Shown piece by piece: positions 15,813-23,975 of a stretch of DNA of 27,866 nucleotides. Every line of letters begins with the position of its first letter. Position 1 is the first letter of the stretch. The notes under the pieces were generated by a model. The model had not been told where the DNA came from. It saw nothing but the letters and a program-made list of their open reading frames with translations, and did not search any database. Origin of the DNA: an uncultured Christensenellaceae bacterium (lineage in GTDB: Bacteria; Bacillota; Clostridia; Christensenellales; CAG-138); assembly GCA_902475645.1 (NCBI GenBank), contig CABSAH010000005.1:1-27866 (forward strand), written 5' to 3'. A program made the position numbers and the translations under genes.

Positions 15813-17348
15813 ATGCTTTCAAGGACAAAAAGCTATGGACTTATCGGACTTAGCGGATACTCCGTAACGGTAGAAATAGACGTATCCGGCGGAATGCCCG
15901 CCTACGAAACCGTGGGGCTGCCGGACGCCGCCGTGCGCGAATCGAAGGAGCGCGTGCGCGCAGCCATAAAGAACAGCGGCTTCACATACCCGATAGGCCG
16001 CATAACCGTAAACCTTGCGCCGGCGGATACGCGCAAGGAAGGCTCGTTTTACGATCTTCCCATAGCAATAGGCCTGCTTGCCGCAACGGGGCAGATAGAC
16101 CCGCAGCGCGCGGATGAATTCATGTTTCTGGGCGAGCTTGCATTGGATGGCACGGTGCGCAGCATTCCGGGCGTGCTGCCAATGGTAATAGGCGCATATA
16201 AGGACGGCATAACAAAGGCGTTTCTGCCGGAGGAAAATGCAGCCGAAGCATCGTATGTTGAAGGGGTAAAAATTGTCGCGGCGCATGATTTGAAGGGCGT
16301 TGCGGATGCAATAATGGGCCGCACGCAGCCGAATATATACCTGCCGCAGCATTGGAACAGAGAAAACATAACCTATGCGCAGGACTTTATGGACATACGC
16401 GGGCAGCAGGGCGCCAAGCGCGCGGCGGAAATTGCCGTTGCGGGCGGGCATAATCTGCTGCTTGTAGGCACTCCCGGCTCCGGCAAAACAATGCTTGCGC
16501 GAAGCATACCGTCCATTCTTCCCGAGCTCACGTTTGAAGAAGCGCTTGAAATAACCAAAATACATTCCGTTACGGGCGCAATGAAGGGCAAAAACGGAAT
16601 TGTTAACGAGCGTCCGTTCCGTGCGCCGCACCATACGGCGTCGTCGGCGTCGCTCATAGGCGGCGGCACGCGCGCAATGCCGGGCGAAATAAGCCTTGCC
16701 CATTACGGGGTGCTGTTTCTTGACGAATTTCCCGAATTCAGGAAGGATACGCTGGAGGCTCTGCGCCAGCCGCTTGAGGACGGCTTTGTAACAATAACGC
16801 GCGCATCGGCACGCAGCACATATCCTGCGCAGTTTATGCTGATTGCCGCCATGAACCCATGCCCCTGCGGAAATTACGGATCGCGCATAACGCCGTGCCG
16901 CTGCACCGCGCAGCAGATACAGCGCTACCGCAACCGCGTAAGCGGCCCTATGCTCGATCGTATCGACTTGCACGTTGAAATGGGCGAGGTTGGCTACAAC
17001 GATATTGCCGGAAGGAGCTGCGGCGAACCGTCAAGCGCAATAAGGGCGCGGGTGAACGCGGCGCGCGCCATACAATCGCGCCGCTATGCCGGCACGGGAG
17101 TATTGTTCAATGCGCAGCTTACAAACCGAATGATGAACCAATACTGTGTGCTTACGGCGGATGCGGAATCGCTTATGAAAAAGGCGTTTGCGTCGCTAAA
17201 GCTAAGCGCCCGCGCGTATACAAGGCTGCTTAAGGTATCCCGCACGATAGCGGACCTTTCGGCAAGCGAATGCATAGGGGCGGAGCATATAGCCGAAGCC
17301 ATACAGTACCGAAGCCTTGAATCCAAATATTGGGGCGAGATAAGATGA
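15813..17348 (+). CDS. comM: YifB/ComM-family Mg-chelatase-like AAA+ ATPase
   Basis: ComM is a hexameric helicase promoting branch migration during natural transformation in Gram-negative bacteria; in Bacillota the role is less clear. The ATG at 15813 follows GGGAGGGA and yields 511 residues starting MLSRTKSYGLIGLSGYSVTVEIDVSGG, as in the family. An N-terminal Lon-S16-like domain contains GLPDAAVRESKERVRAAI. The ATPase core has Walker A GTPGSGKT (219-226), FRAPHHTAS, LFLDEFPEF (Walker B) and the MNPCPCGNYG motif with further cysteines (CRC). A C-terminal helical domain has KLSARAYTRLLKVSRTIADL. Its stop overlaps the dprA start, so the two DNA-uptake-related proteins are coupled. Confidence 0.95.
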   Translation: MLSRTKSYGLIGLSGYSVTVEIDVSGGMPAYETVGLPDAAVRESKERVRAAIKNSGFTYPIGRITVNLAPADTRKEGSFYDLPIAIGLLAATGQIDPQRADEFMFLGELALDGTVRSIPGVLPMVIGAYKDGITKAFLPEENAAEASYVEGVKIVAAHDLKGVADAIMGRTQPNIYLPQHWNRENITYAQDFMDIRGQQGAKRAAEIAVAGGHNLLLVGTPGSGKTMLARSIPSILPELTFEEALEITKIHSVTGAMKGKNGIVNERPFRAPHHTASSASLIGGGTRAMPGEISLAHYGVLFLDEFPEFRKDTLEALRQPLEDGFVTITRASARSTYPAQFMLIAAMNPCPCGNYGSRITPCRCTAQQIQRYRNRVSGPMLDRIDLHVEMGEVGYNDIAGRSCGEPSSAIRARVNAARAIQSRRYAGTGVLFNAQLTNRMMNQYCVLTADAESLMKKAFASLKLSARAYTRLLKVSRTIADLSASECIGAEHIAEAIQYRSLESKYWGEIR

Positions 17349-18457
17349 AAACACGGCTGAGCGATGAGGACAGGGCCTTATTATGGCTCAATATAACGCT
17401 TGGTTCAAGCACGGCGCGCGTAAGAAAAATGCTGGAGGCTTTTGACGGCAGCGCGGAGGAGGCTTTCCGTGCGGCGGCGAAGAACGATATTCCGCAATTC
17501 AAATTCCTTAATGACGAACGTCGTGCGGATATGCATAACCACGCAACGCAAAGGTATATTCATCGCATAGAAGAACGGCTTGAGGAGCTTGAAATAAGCG
17601 TTGCAACAATAAATTCGGACTGTTATCCTATGTTGCTTAAAAACATATACGATCCGCCGTATGTGCTGTTCTATAAGGGCACGCTGTATTCTGAACACAG
17701 GCTGCCCATAGCCATAATAGGCGCACGGGAGCCATCGGATTACGGCAGGCGAATGGCGCGGCAGATTGCGGAGGATTTGGCGCGCTCGGGCGCATGCATA
17801 ATATCCGGCCTTGCTTACGGGCTGGACAGGGTTGCGGCGGAGGGCGCGCTTGATGCGGAGGGCAACGACTATCCAACCATTGCCGTGCTTGGCAACGGGC
17901 CGAACATAGTTTATCCGAGCATGAACAGGGATGTATACGAGCTGATAGCCAAGCGCGGGGCGATAGTATCCGAATTCATGCCGGGCATTGCGCCAACGCC
18001 GAGCCATTTTCCGATGCGCAACCGAATAATAAGCGGCCTTTCGCGCGGGGTGATAGTTGTTGAAGCGCGGGAGAAGAGCGGAACGTTTATAACGGTTGAC
18101 TGCGCCCTTGAACAGGGCAGGGATGTTTTTGCCATACCCGGCAGGGTAAGCGACGAATTGAGCATGGGTACGAATAATCTTATACGCGACGGGCTTGCTA
18201 AAATAACGCTCAGCGCGGAGGACGTGCTTGAAGAATACGGCATAAAGCCAAGGAATGAGGAGCGCAAGGCGGTGGTTGCCGCGGAGCTTTCGTTTGAGCA
18301 GGAATTGGTGCATAGGCTGCTTATGGCGGGGGAAAGAACATATGACGAATTGGCGGAGCTTACGGGGTTTGATGCCGGCAAATTAAATTCAACCTTGACA
18401 GGGATGGAATTATCGGGAATAATTAAGCAATCTGCGGGCAGACTTTTTGGTCTGTAA
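17345..18457 (+). CDS. dprA: DNA-processing protein DprA (Smf)
   Basis: DprA protects incoming single-stranded DNA and loads RecA during transformation. The start at ATG 17345 overlaps the comM stop (ATGA); an in-frame TTG 15 bases upstream has no better ribosome-binding site. The 370 residues contain an N-terminal helical region, then a Rossmann-like core (about 110-285) with GAREPSDYGRRMA, SGLAYGLDRVA, AVLGNGPNIVYP, SEFMPG, FPMRNRIISGLSRGVIVVEA, SGTFITVDCALEQGR and AIPG. A C-terminal winged-helix domain (from about 310, TYDELAELTGFDAGKLNSTL) completes it. Pairing with comM suggests competence-related recombination, though no uptake machinery lies in this window. Confidence 0.96.
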   Translation: MKTRLSDEDRALLWLNITLGSSTARVRKMLEAFDGSAEEAFRAAAKNDIPQFKFLNDERRADMHNHATQRYIHRIEERLEELEISVATINSDCYPMLLKNIYDPPYVLFYKGTLYSEHRLPIAIIGAREPSDYGRRMARQIAEDLARSGACIISGLAYGLDRVAAEGALDAEGNDYPTIAVLGNGPNIVYPSMNRDVYELIAKRGAIVSEFMPGIAPTPSHFPMRNRIISGLSRGVIVVEAREKSGTFITVDCALEQGRDVFAIPGRVSDELSMGTNNLIRDGLAKITLSAEDVLEEYGIKPRNEERKAVVAAELSFEQELVHRLLMAGERTYDELAELTGFDAGKLNSTLTGMELSGIIKQSAGRLFGL

Positions 18458-18495
18458 GGCAAAATAGCAAATTGAACCCGGGAGGGGGTATACAA

Positions 18496-20604
18496 ATGGC
18501 GGATAATCTGGTTATAGTCGAGTCTCCGGCCAAGGCTAAGACGATTGGCAAATTCTTGGGCAGCAAATACAAGGTGGTTGCATCAAACGGCCATGTTAGG
18601 GATTTGCCCAAAAGCCAGCTTGGCGTGGACGAGGCGAACGACTTTGAACCCAAATACATAACGTTAAGAGGACGCGGAGAGGTGCTGGACCGCATAAGGC
18701 GCGAAGCTAAGGGAGCAAAGCGCGTTCTTCTGGCAACCGACCCTGATATGGAAGGCGAAGCCATAAGCTGGCACCTTGCGCATATACTCAAGCTTGATCC
18801 GAATTCTAACTGCCGCATAGTTTTCAATGAAATAACGGCTAATACGGTTAAGAATTCCGTAAAGCACCCAAGGTGCATAGATATGGACCTTGTTGACGCG
18901 CAGCAGGCAAGGCGCGTGCTGGATAGGCTGGTGGGCTATAAAATAAGCCCCATACTTTGGGCAAAGGTCAGGAAGGGGCTGAGCGCGGGCCGCGTGCAGT
19001 CCGTTGCCACGCGCATAATTTGCGACCGTGAGCAGGAGATAAACGACTTTATTCCCGAAGAATACTGGATTGTTAGCGCAAACCTAAAGGCCAAGGGCAT
19101 AAAAAAGGCCGTTGACGCCAAATTCTATGGCTACGGCGATAAAAAGACGGAGCTTAAATGCGAAGCGGACGCAAAGAAGGTTGTTGACGCGGCAACGGGC
19201 GCAAGCTTTAACGTTACGGACGTTAAAAATGCCGTAAAGACCCGCCATGCGCCCGCCCCGTTCACAACCAGCAGTTTACAGCAGGAAGCTTCAAGAAAGC
19301 TTGGCTTTACCGCAAAGCTTACAATGCTTGTTGCCCAGCAGCTTTATGAAGGCATAGAGCTTCAGGGCAGGGGCGTGACCGGACTTATAACATACATGAG
19401 GACGGACTCCGTGCGCGTATCGGAGGAAGCGCAGAAGGCGGCGCTGGAGCTGATAGGCAGCAAATACGGCGCAAGCTACGTTCCGGCAACGCCGAATATA
19501 TACAAGGGCCGCAAGGGTGCGCAGGACGCGCACGAGGCCGTTCGCCCGTCGTATGTTGAGCTTACCCCCATTGAGGTAAAGGATTCGCTCAGCAATCAGC
19601 AGTTTAAGCTTTATAAGCTGATATATGAGCGCTTCATGGCAAGCCAGATGGCGGAAACGGTATACGAAACAAATACCGTTTCATTCGATGCAAACGGCTG
19701 CACATTCCGCGCAAGCGGTCAGCGAACCATATTCGACGGATATACGATAGTATATATAGAAGGCCGTGACGATGTGCAGGAAAAGGACGTTGCGTTGCCG
19801 GAGATACACCAGGGCGATGTTTTTAGCGCCAACAGGATAGAAAGCGAGCAGCGGTTCACGCAGCCGCCGCCGCGCTATACAGAGGCTACGCTCGTTAAAA
19901 CCCTTGAAGAGAAGGGCATAGGCAGGCCGAGCACATATTCGCCCACGATTTCCACAATAATCGAGCGCGGCTATGTTAAGCGCGAAAAGAAAACGCTGTA
20001 CCCAACGGAGCTGGGCTTCATAGTTACCCAAATAATGAAGGATAACTTTGAAAACATAGTGGACGTTAAATTCACGGCGGATATGGAAAGCGAGCTTGAC
20101 CATATAAAGGACGGCGAATGTCAATGGAAAAGCGTTGTGCGGGACTTTTACGGTCCGTTTATGAAGGATGTTGAAAAGGCGTCCGAAACGATTGAAAAGG
20201 TCAATGTGCCGGACGAAGTATCGGACGTGGTGTGCGATAAATGCGGCGCTATGATGGTATATAAAATGGGGCGCTTCGGCAAATTCCTTGCCTGCCCCAA
20301 TTTCCCGGAATGCCGCAATACCAAGGCAATAGTTGAAAAGATAAGCGTTCCCTGTCCCAAATGCGGCGCGGCGCTTATAAAGCGCAAAACAAAGCGGGGC
20401 AAAACATTCTACGGCTGCGAAAAGTATCCCGATTGCGACTTTGTATCATGGGATATGCCAAGCGGCGAAAAATGCCCAAAGTGCGGCGCAATGATGGTCA
20501 ATAAGGTCGGCCCGCGCGGAAAATACGTGGCCTGCTCGGATAAGGACTGCGGCTATATTGAAAGAAGCGCCAAGAAGGGAACGGAAAACGATGACGAAAA
20601 GTAA
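18496..20604 (+). CDS. topA: DNA topoisomerase I (type IA)
   Basis: TopA relaxes negative supercoils by a strand-passage reaction through a 5'-phosphotyrosine link. The ATG at 18496 follows GGAGGGGG and gives 702 residues starting MADNLVIVESPAKAKTIGKF; an in-frame start 24 bases upstream is not supported. The TOPRIM domain has E9 and the D82-P-D84-M-E86 acidic triad. The active-site tyrosine is Y300 in LITYMRTDSVRVS. GIGRPSTYSPTI is a conserved segment. Three C-terminal zinc ribbons are visible, each starting CxKCGA (about 575, 620 and 660), the last ending DCGYIE. The residue before the third acidic residue is Met (DPDMEGE), where Arg is usual. Confidence 0.97.
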   Translation: MADNLVIVESPAKAKTIGKFLGSKYKVVASNGHVRDLPKSQLGVDEANDFEPKYITLRGRGEVLDRIRREAKGAKRVLLATDPDMEGEAISWHLAHILKLDPNSNCRIVFNEITANTVKNSVKHPRCIDMDLVDAQQARRVLDRLVGYKISPILWAKVRKGLSAGRVQSVATRIICDREQEINDFIPEEYWIVSANLKAKGIKKAVDAKFYGYGDKKTELKCEADAKKVVDAATGASFNVTDVKNAVKTRHAPAPFTTSSLQQEASRKLGFTAKLTMLVAQQLYEGIELQGRGVTGLITYMRTDSVRVSEEAQKAALELIGSKYGASYVPATPNIYKGRKGAQDAHEAVRPSYVELTPIEVKDSLSNQQFKLYKLIYERFMASQMAETVYETNTVSFDANGCTFRASGQRTIFDGYTIVYIEGRDDVQEKDVALPEIHQGDVFSANRIESEQRFTQPPPRYTEATLVKTLEEKGIGRPSTYSPTISTIIERGYVKREKKTLYPTELGFIVTQIMKDNFENIVDVKFTADMESELDHIKDGECQWKSVVRDFYGPFMKDVEKASETIEKVNVPDEVSDVVCDKCGAMMVYKMGRFGKFLACPNFPECRNTKAIVEKISVPCPKCGAALIKRKTKRGKTFYGCEKYPDCDFVSWDMPSGEKCPKCGAMMVNKVGPRGKYVACSDKDCGYIERSAKKGTENDDEK

Positions 20605-21934
20605 ACCGAAGGTTTCCGTCATAGGGGCGGGGCTTGCGGGATGCGAGGCCGCGTATCAGCTTGCGGAGCGCGGCATTGCCGTATCATTATACGAAATGAA
20701 GCCCAATAGATTTTCCCCCGCGCATAAGCTAAGCGGCTTTTGCGAGCTTGTATGCTCCAATTCGCTGCGTTCGGACAGGCTGCAAAACGGCGTTGGACTG
20801 CTGAAGGCGGAAATGCGGAAACTCGGCTCAATCGTTATGCAGTGCGCGGAGCAAAGCCGCGTACCCGCAGGCGGCGCATTGGCCGTGGATAGGGATATAT
20901 TTTCGGCACTTGTTACGGAGCGCCTAAGCAAGCACGAGAACATAACCGTTGAACGCGGCGAGGTCACGTCCATTCCCGATGCGCCCGCAATAGTTGCCAC
21001 GGGCCCGCTTACGGACGGCGCAATGCTTGAAGCGATAGAGAATTTCTTTGGCGAGGGGCTGCATTTTTACGATGCGGTAGCGCCGGTTATAAGCGCGGAA
21101 TCGCTTGACATGGGCAAAATATTCGAAGGCTCGCGCTATGAGCGCGGAAACGATTACCTTAATTGCCCCATGGATAGGGAGGAGTATTTCACCTTTATAA
21201 ACAATCTTATAACGGCGGAAACCGCCCCGCTGCACGACTTTGAAACGCCGCGCGTTTTTGAAGGCTGTATGCCCGTTGAGGTAATGGCAAAGCGCGGGCC
21301 TATGACGCTTGCCTACGGCCCGCTAAAGCCCGTCGGCATAATTGATCCGCGCACGGGCAAGCGCCCGTATGCCGTGGTTCAGCTTAGGAAGGAAAACAAC
21401 GAAGCCACGCTTTATAACATAGTCGGCTTTCAGACGAATCTTAAATTCGGCGAACAGAAGCGCGTGTTCGGCATGATACCCGGACTTGAAAACGCGGAAT
21501 TCGTGCGCTACGGCGTTATGCACAGGAACACATTTATAAATTCTCCCGGCAAGCTTACGCCGCAGTTTGAATGCGCTGCAAGGCCAATGCTGTATTTTGC
21601 GGGACAGATGACGGGCGTTGAGGGCTATGTTGAAAGCGCGGCAAGCGGTATGCTTGCGGGCATAGACCTTGCGCTGAAGCTCAACGGCGAAGAAGGCGTG
21701 GATTTCGGCTCCAAAACGGCGATAGGCGCGCTCGGGCGCTATGTGTCCTGCTACAATGGGTCGGACTTTCAGCCCATGAACATTAGCTTCGGCATAATAG
21801 AAGGGCTTTCAAATGCGCCCAAGAACAAGCAGGAGCGCTATACGCTCATAGCCGAACGCTCACTTGAAATAATCGATTCCATCGCGGAAAAAATCGGCAT
21901 AAACGGCACAAAATCGGCAACCGAATGCGAATAA
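20591..21934 (+). CDS. trmFO: Methylenetetrahydrofolate-tRNA uridine-54 methyltransferase TrmFO
   Basis: TrmFO makes ribothymidine (m5U54) in the T-loop of tRNA using methylenetetrahydrofolate and reduced FAD. The start at ATG 20591 lies 14 bases inside topA and behind AAGGGA; it gives 447 residues. The FAD-binding GAGLAGCEAA lies at 12-21. The conserved cysteines are C55 in ELVCSNSLRSD and C226 in EGCMPVEV. PMTLAYGPLKPVG, VQLRKENN and GQMTGVEGYVESAASG are further family motifs. In Bacillus the next gene is xerC (codV); here it is missing and hslV follows. Confidence 0.97.
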   Translation: MTKSKPKVSVIGAGLAGCEAAYQLAERGIAVSLYEMKPNRFSPAHKLSGFCELVCSNSLRSDRLQNGVGLLKAEMRKLGSIVMQCAEQSRVPAGGALAVDRDIFSALVTERLSKHENITVERGEVTSIPDAPAIVATGPLTDGAMLEAIENFFGEGLHFYDAVAPVISAESLDMGKIFEGSRYERGNDYLNCPMDREEYFTFINNLITAETAPLHDFETPRVFEGCMPVEVMAKRGPMTLAYGPLKPVGIIDPRTGKRPYAVVQLRKENNEATLYNIVGFQTNLKFGEQKRVFGMIPGLENAEFVRYGVMHRNTFINSPGKLTPQFECAARPMLYFAGQMTGVEGYVESAASGMLAGIDLALKLNGEEGVDFGSKTAIGALGRYVSCYNGSDFQPMNISFGIIEGLSNAPKNKQERYTLIAERSLEIIDSIAEKIGINGTKSATECE

Positions 21935-21954
21935 AATGTAAAGCATTGTGAATT

Positions 21955-22024
21955 CCGCCCCACTTTGCACGGATATATGGTATTATCATAAAAAGCTTTA
22001 TTCCGCCGCAAAGTGAAGGGCGGA
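21955..22024 (+). repeat. Inverted repeat bracketing a candidate extended -10 promoter upstream of hslV
   Basis: CCGCCCCACTTTGC (21955-21968) is complementary to GCAAAGTG-aa-GGGCGG (22008-22023): 14 base pairs interrupted by a two-base bulge. Between the arms, TGGTATTAT (21978-21986) resembles an extended -10 promoter, with transcription expected near 21993. A second copy of TCCGCC (22002-22007) can pair with GGCGGA (22019-22024), giving a smaller competing hairpin within the mRNA. The Shine-Dalgarno region AAAGGCGGT (22031-22039) is a further possible partner of CCGCC. Confidence 0.55.
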
Positions 22025-22047
22025 TATTTGAAAGGCGGTAAATAATT

Positions 22048-22584
22048 ATGCAGCAGATGCTTGGAACCACAATAGTCGCCGTGAAGAAAAACGGCAAATG
22101 CGCCGTTGCGGGCGACGGTCAGGTAACCTTTGGCGAAAATACAATAATGAAGCACACCACAAAAAAGGTGCGCAGAATATATCACGACAGCGTTATTACG
22201 GGCTTTGCGGGAACGGTGGCGGATGCGTTTTCGCTGCTGGAAAGATTTGAAGCAAAGCTTGAAAAATACAGCGGTAGCTTAAAGCGCGCGGCGGTTTCGC
22301 TTGCGCAGGAATGGCGCGCGGATAAGGCGCTGCGCCAGCTTAACGCAATGCTTATAGTTGCCGATAAGGAAGAATTGCTCATTGTAAGCGGCACGGGCGA
22401 GGTAATAGACCCCGACGACGGCATAGCCGCCATAGGCTCAGGCGGCATGTTCGCGCTTAGCGCGGCAAAGGCGCTGAAGGAGAATACGGAGCTTAGCGCG
22501 GCGGAGATAGCTACAAAGGCCATAAAGATTGCAAGTGATATTTGCATATATACAAACAGCAATATCACCATGGAGGAAATATGA
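22048..22584 (+). CDS. hslV: ATP-dependent protease catalytic subunit HslV (ClpQ)
   Basis: HslV is the proteasome-like N-terminal-nucleophile hydrolase that forms a double hexamer capped by HslU. The 178 residues start MQQMLGTTIVAV; the first Thr of GTT (T7) should become the N-terminal nucleophile after removal of a six-residue propeptide. The diagnostic GDGQVTFG, MKHTTKKVRR, GFAGTVADAF, SGTGEVIDPDDGIAAIGSGG and ICIYTN motifs are present. The ATG is eight bases after AGGCGGT. The stop overlaps the hslU start region. Confidence 0.96.
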   Translation: MQQMLGTTIVAVKKNGKCAVAGDGQVTFGENTIMKHTTKKVRRIYHDSVITGFAGTVADAFSLLERFEAKLEKYSGSLKRAAVSLAQEWRADKALRQLNAMLIVADKEELLIVSGTGEVIDPDDGIAAIGSGGMFALSAAKALKENTELSAAEIATKAIKIASDICIYTNSNITMEEI

Positions 22585-23975
22585 TGTTTACGCCAAGAGA
22601 AACGGTAGAAGCACTTGATAAATACATTGTAGGGCAGGATGAAGCAAAGCGCGCTGTTGCAATAGCGTTAAGGAACAGATACCGCCGCTCCCGCCTTTCC
22701 CCAGAAATGCGGGAGGAGATAACCCCTAAAAATATAATAATGGTAGGCCCCACGGGCGTAGGCAAAACGGAAATTGCAAGAAGGCTTGCAAAGCTTGTTG
22801 ATGCGCCGCTTGTGAAGGTGGAAGCCACAAAGTTCACCGAGGTGGGCTATGTTGGGCGCGATGTTGATTCAATAGTAAGGGACTTGGTGGAAGCTTCGAT
22901 ACGCCTTTGCAAGCAAAAGCGCTATGAAGCCGTGGAAACCGTTGCAAAGGCGGCCGCAGAGCAAAGGCTTGTTGAATTGCTTATGCCGGGCGCGGGCAAA
23001 AGGCAGCAAAAGCCGTTCAACCCGCTCCAGCTTTTGCTCGGCTCCGGCGGCACGCAGAACGCGGAAAGCGAAAAGGAGCTTAGCGAGGAAGAAAAGACGG
23101 AACATCTTAACAGGCGGCAGCAGATAGCGCAGCAGCTTTCAAGCGGTCAGCTTGAAAACGAGCTTGTGGAGGTTGAGGTGGAGCAGCAAAGCACCGGCAG
23201 CGATACAATGCTTGCCATGGGCATAGACATAAACCTTAACGAGATGATGGGCGGCCTTATTCCCAAGAATAAGAAAAAACGCCGCGTAAAGGTGAGCGAA
23301 GCGCGCCGCATACTTACGCAGGAAGAGTCCGATAAGCTTATAGACATGGATGAGGTTATACGCGAAGCCATAGACAAGGCCGAGCAGGATGGCATAGTGT
23401 TTATAGACGAGATAGATAAAATTGCCGGAAGCGACCGCGCAAGCGGGCCTGACGTATCGCGCGAGGGCGTGCAGAGGGATATATTGCCGATAGTTGAAGG
23501 CTGCACGGTGAACACAAAATACGGGCCTGTTAAAACCGATTTTATGCTATTCATTGCGGCGGGCGCGTTCCATGTTTCCAAAATATCCGATCTTATTCCG
23601 GAGCTTCAGGGCAGATTCCCCATAAAGGTCAATCTTAACCCGCTTACGGTGGAGGATTACAAGCGCATACTGCATCAGCCGGAGCATGCCATAACCAAGC
23701 AATACGAAGCGCTGCTTGCAACGGATGATGTTCAGCTTGAATTTACGGATGATGCGCTGGACGCCATAGCGCGCTATGCTTATACTGCGAACGAAACGAG
23801 CGAGAATATAGGCGCAAGGCGGCTGCATACAATAGTTGAAAACCTGCTTAACGATATATCGTTTAATGCCGGTGGCGATCATCCTATGGTCAAGGTAGTG
23901 GTCGATGCGGGCTATGTAAAGGAGCATATGCCGCCCGAGCTTAACGGCGAGGATCTTGGCAAATTCATACTATGA
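22584..23975 (+). CDS. hslU: ATP-dependent protease ATPase subunit HslU (ClpY)
   Basis: HslU is the AAA+ unfoldase that feeds HslV. Two adjacent ATGs (22581 and 22584) are possible; I prefer 22584, seven bases after GGAGG (22572-22576), giving 463 residues starting MFTPRETVEALDKYIVGQ. Seen: Walker A GPTGVGKT (55-62), KVEATKFTEVGYVGRDVDSIVRDL, a charged intermediate (I) domain (about 110-240) rich in Glu/Gln, Walker B FIDEID (D275, E276), and sensor-region motifs GRFPIKVNL and IGARRLHTIVE. The codY gene that follows in Bacillus is absent; a cell-wall hydrolase gene follows with a four-base overlap. Confidence 0.96.
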   Translation: MFTPRETVEALDKYIVGQDEAKRAVAIALRNRYRRSRLSPEMREEITPKNIIMVGPTGVGKTEIARRLAKLVDAPLVKVEATKFTEVGYVGRDVDSIVRDLVEASIRLCKQKRYEAVETVAKAAAEQRLVELLMPGAGKRQQKPFNPLQLLLGSGGTQNAESEKELSEEEKTEHLNRRQQIAQQLSSGQLENELVEVEVEQQSTGSDTMLAMGIDINLNEMMGGLIPKNKKKRRVKVSEARRILTQEESDKLIDMDEVIREAIDKAEQDGIVFIDEIDKIAGSDRASGPDVSREGVQRDILPIVEGCTVNTKYGPVKTDFMLFIAAGAFHVSKISDLIPELQGRFPIKVNLNPLTVEDYKRILHQPEHAITKQYEALLATDDVQLEFTDDALDAIARYAYTANETSENIGARRLHTIVENLLNDISFNAGGDHPMVKVVVDAGYVKEHMPPELNGEDLGKFIL

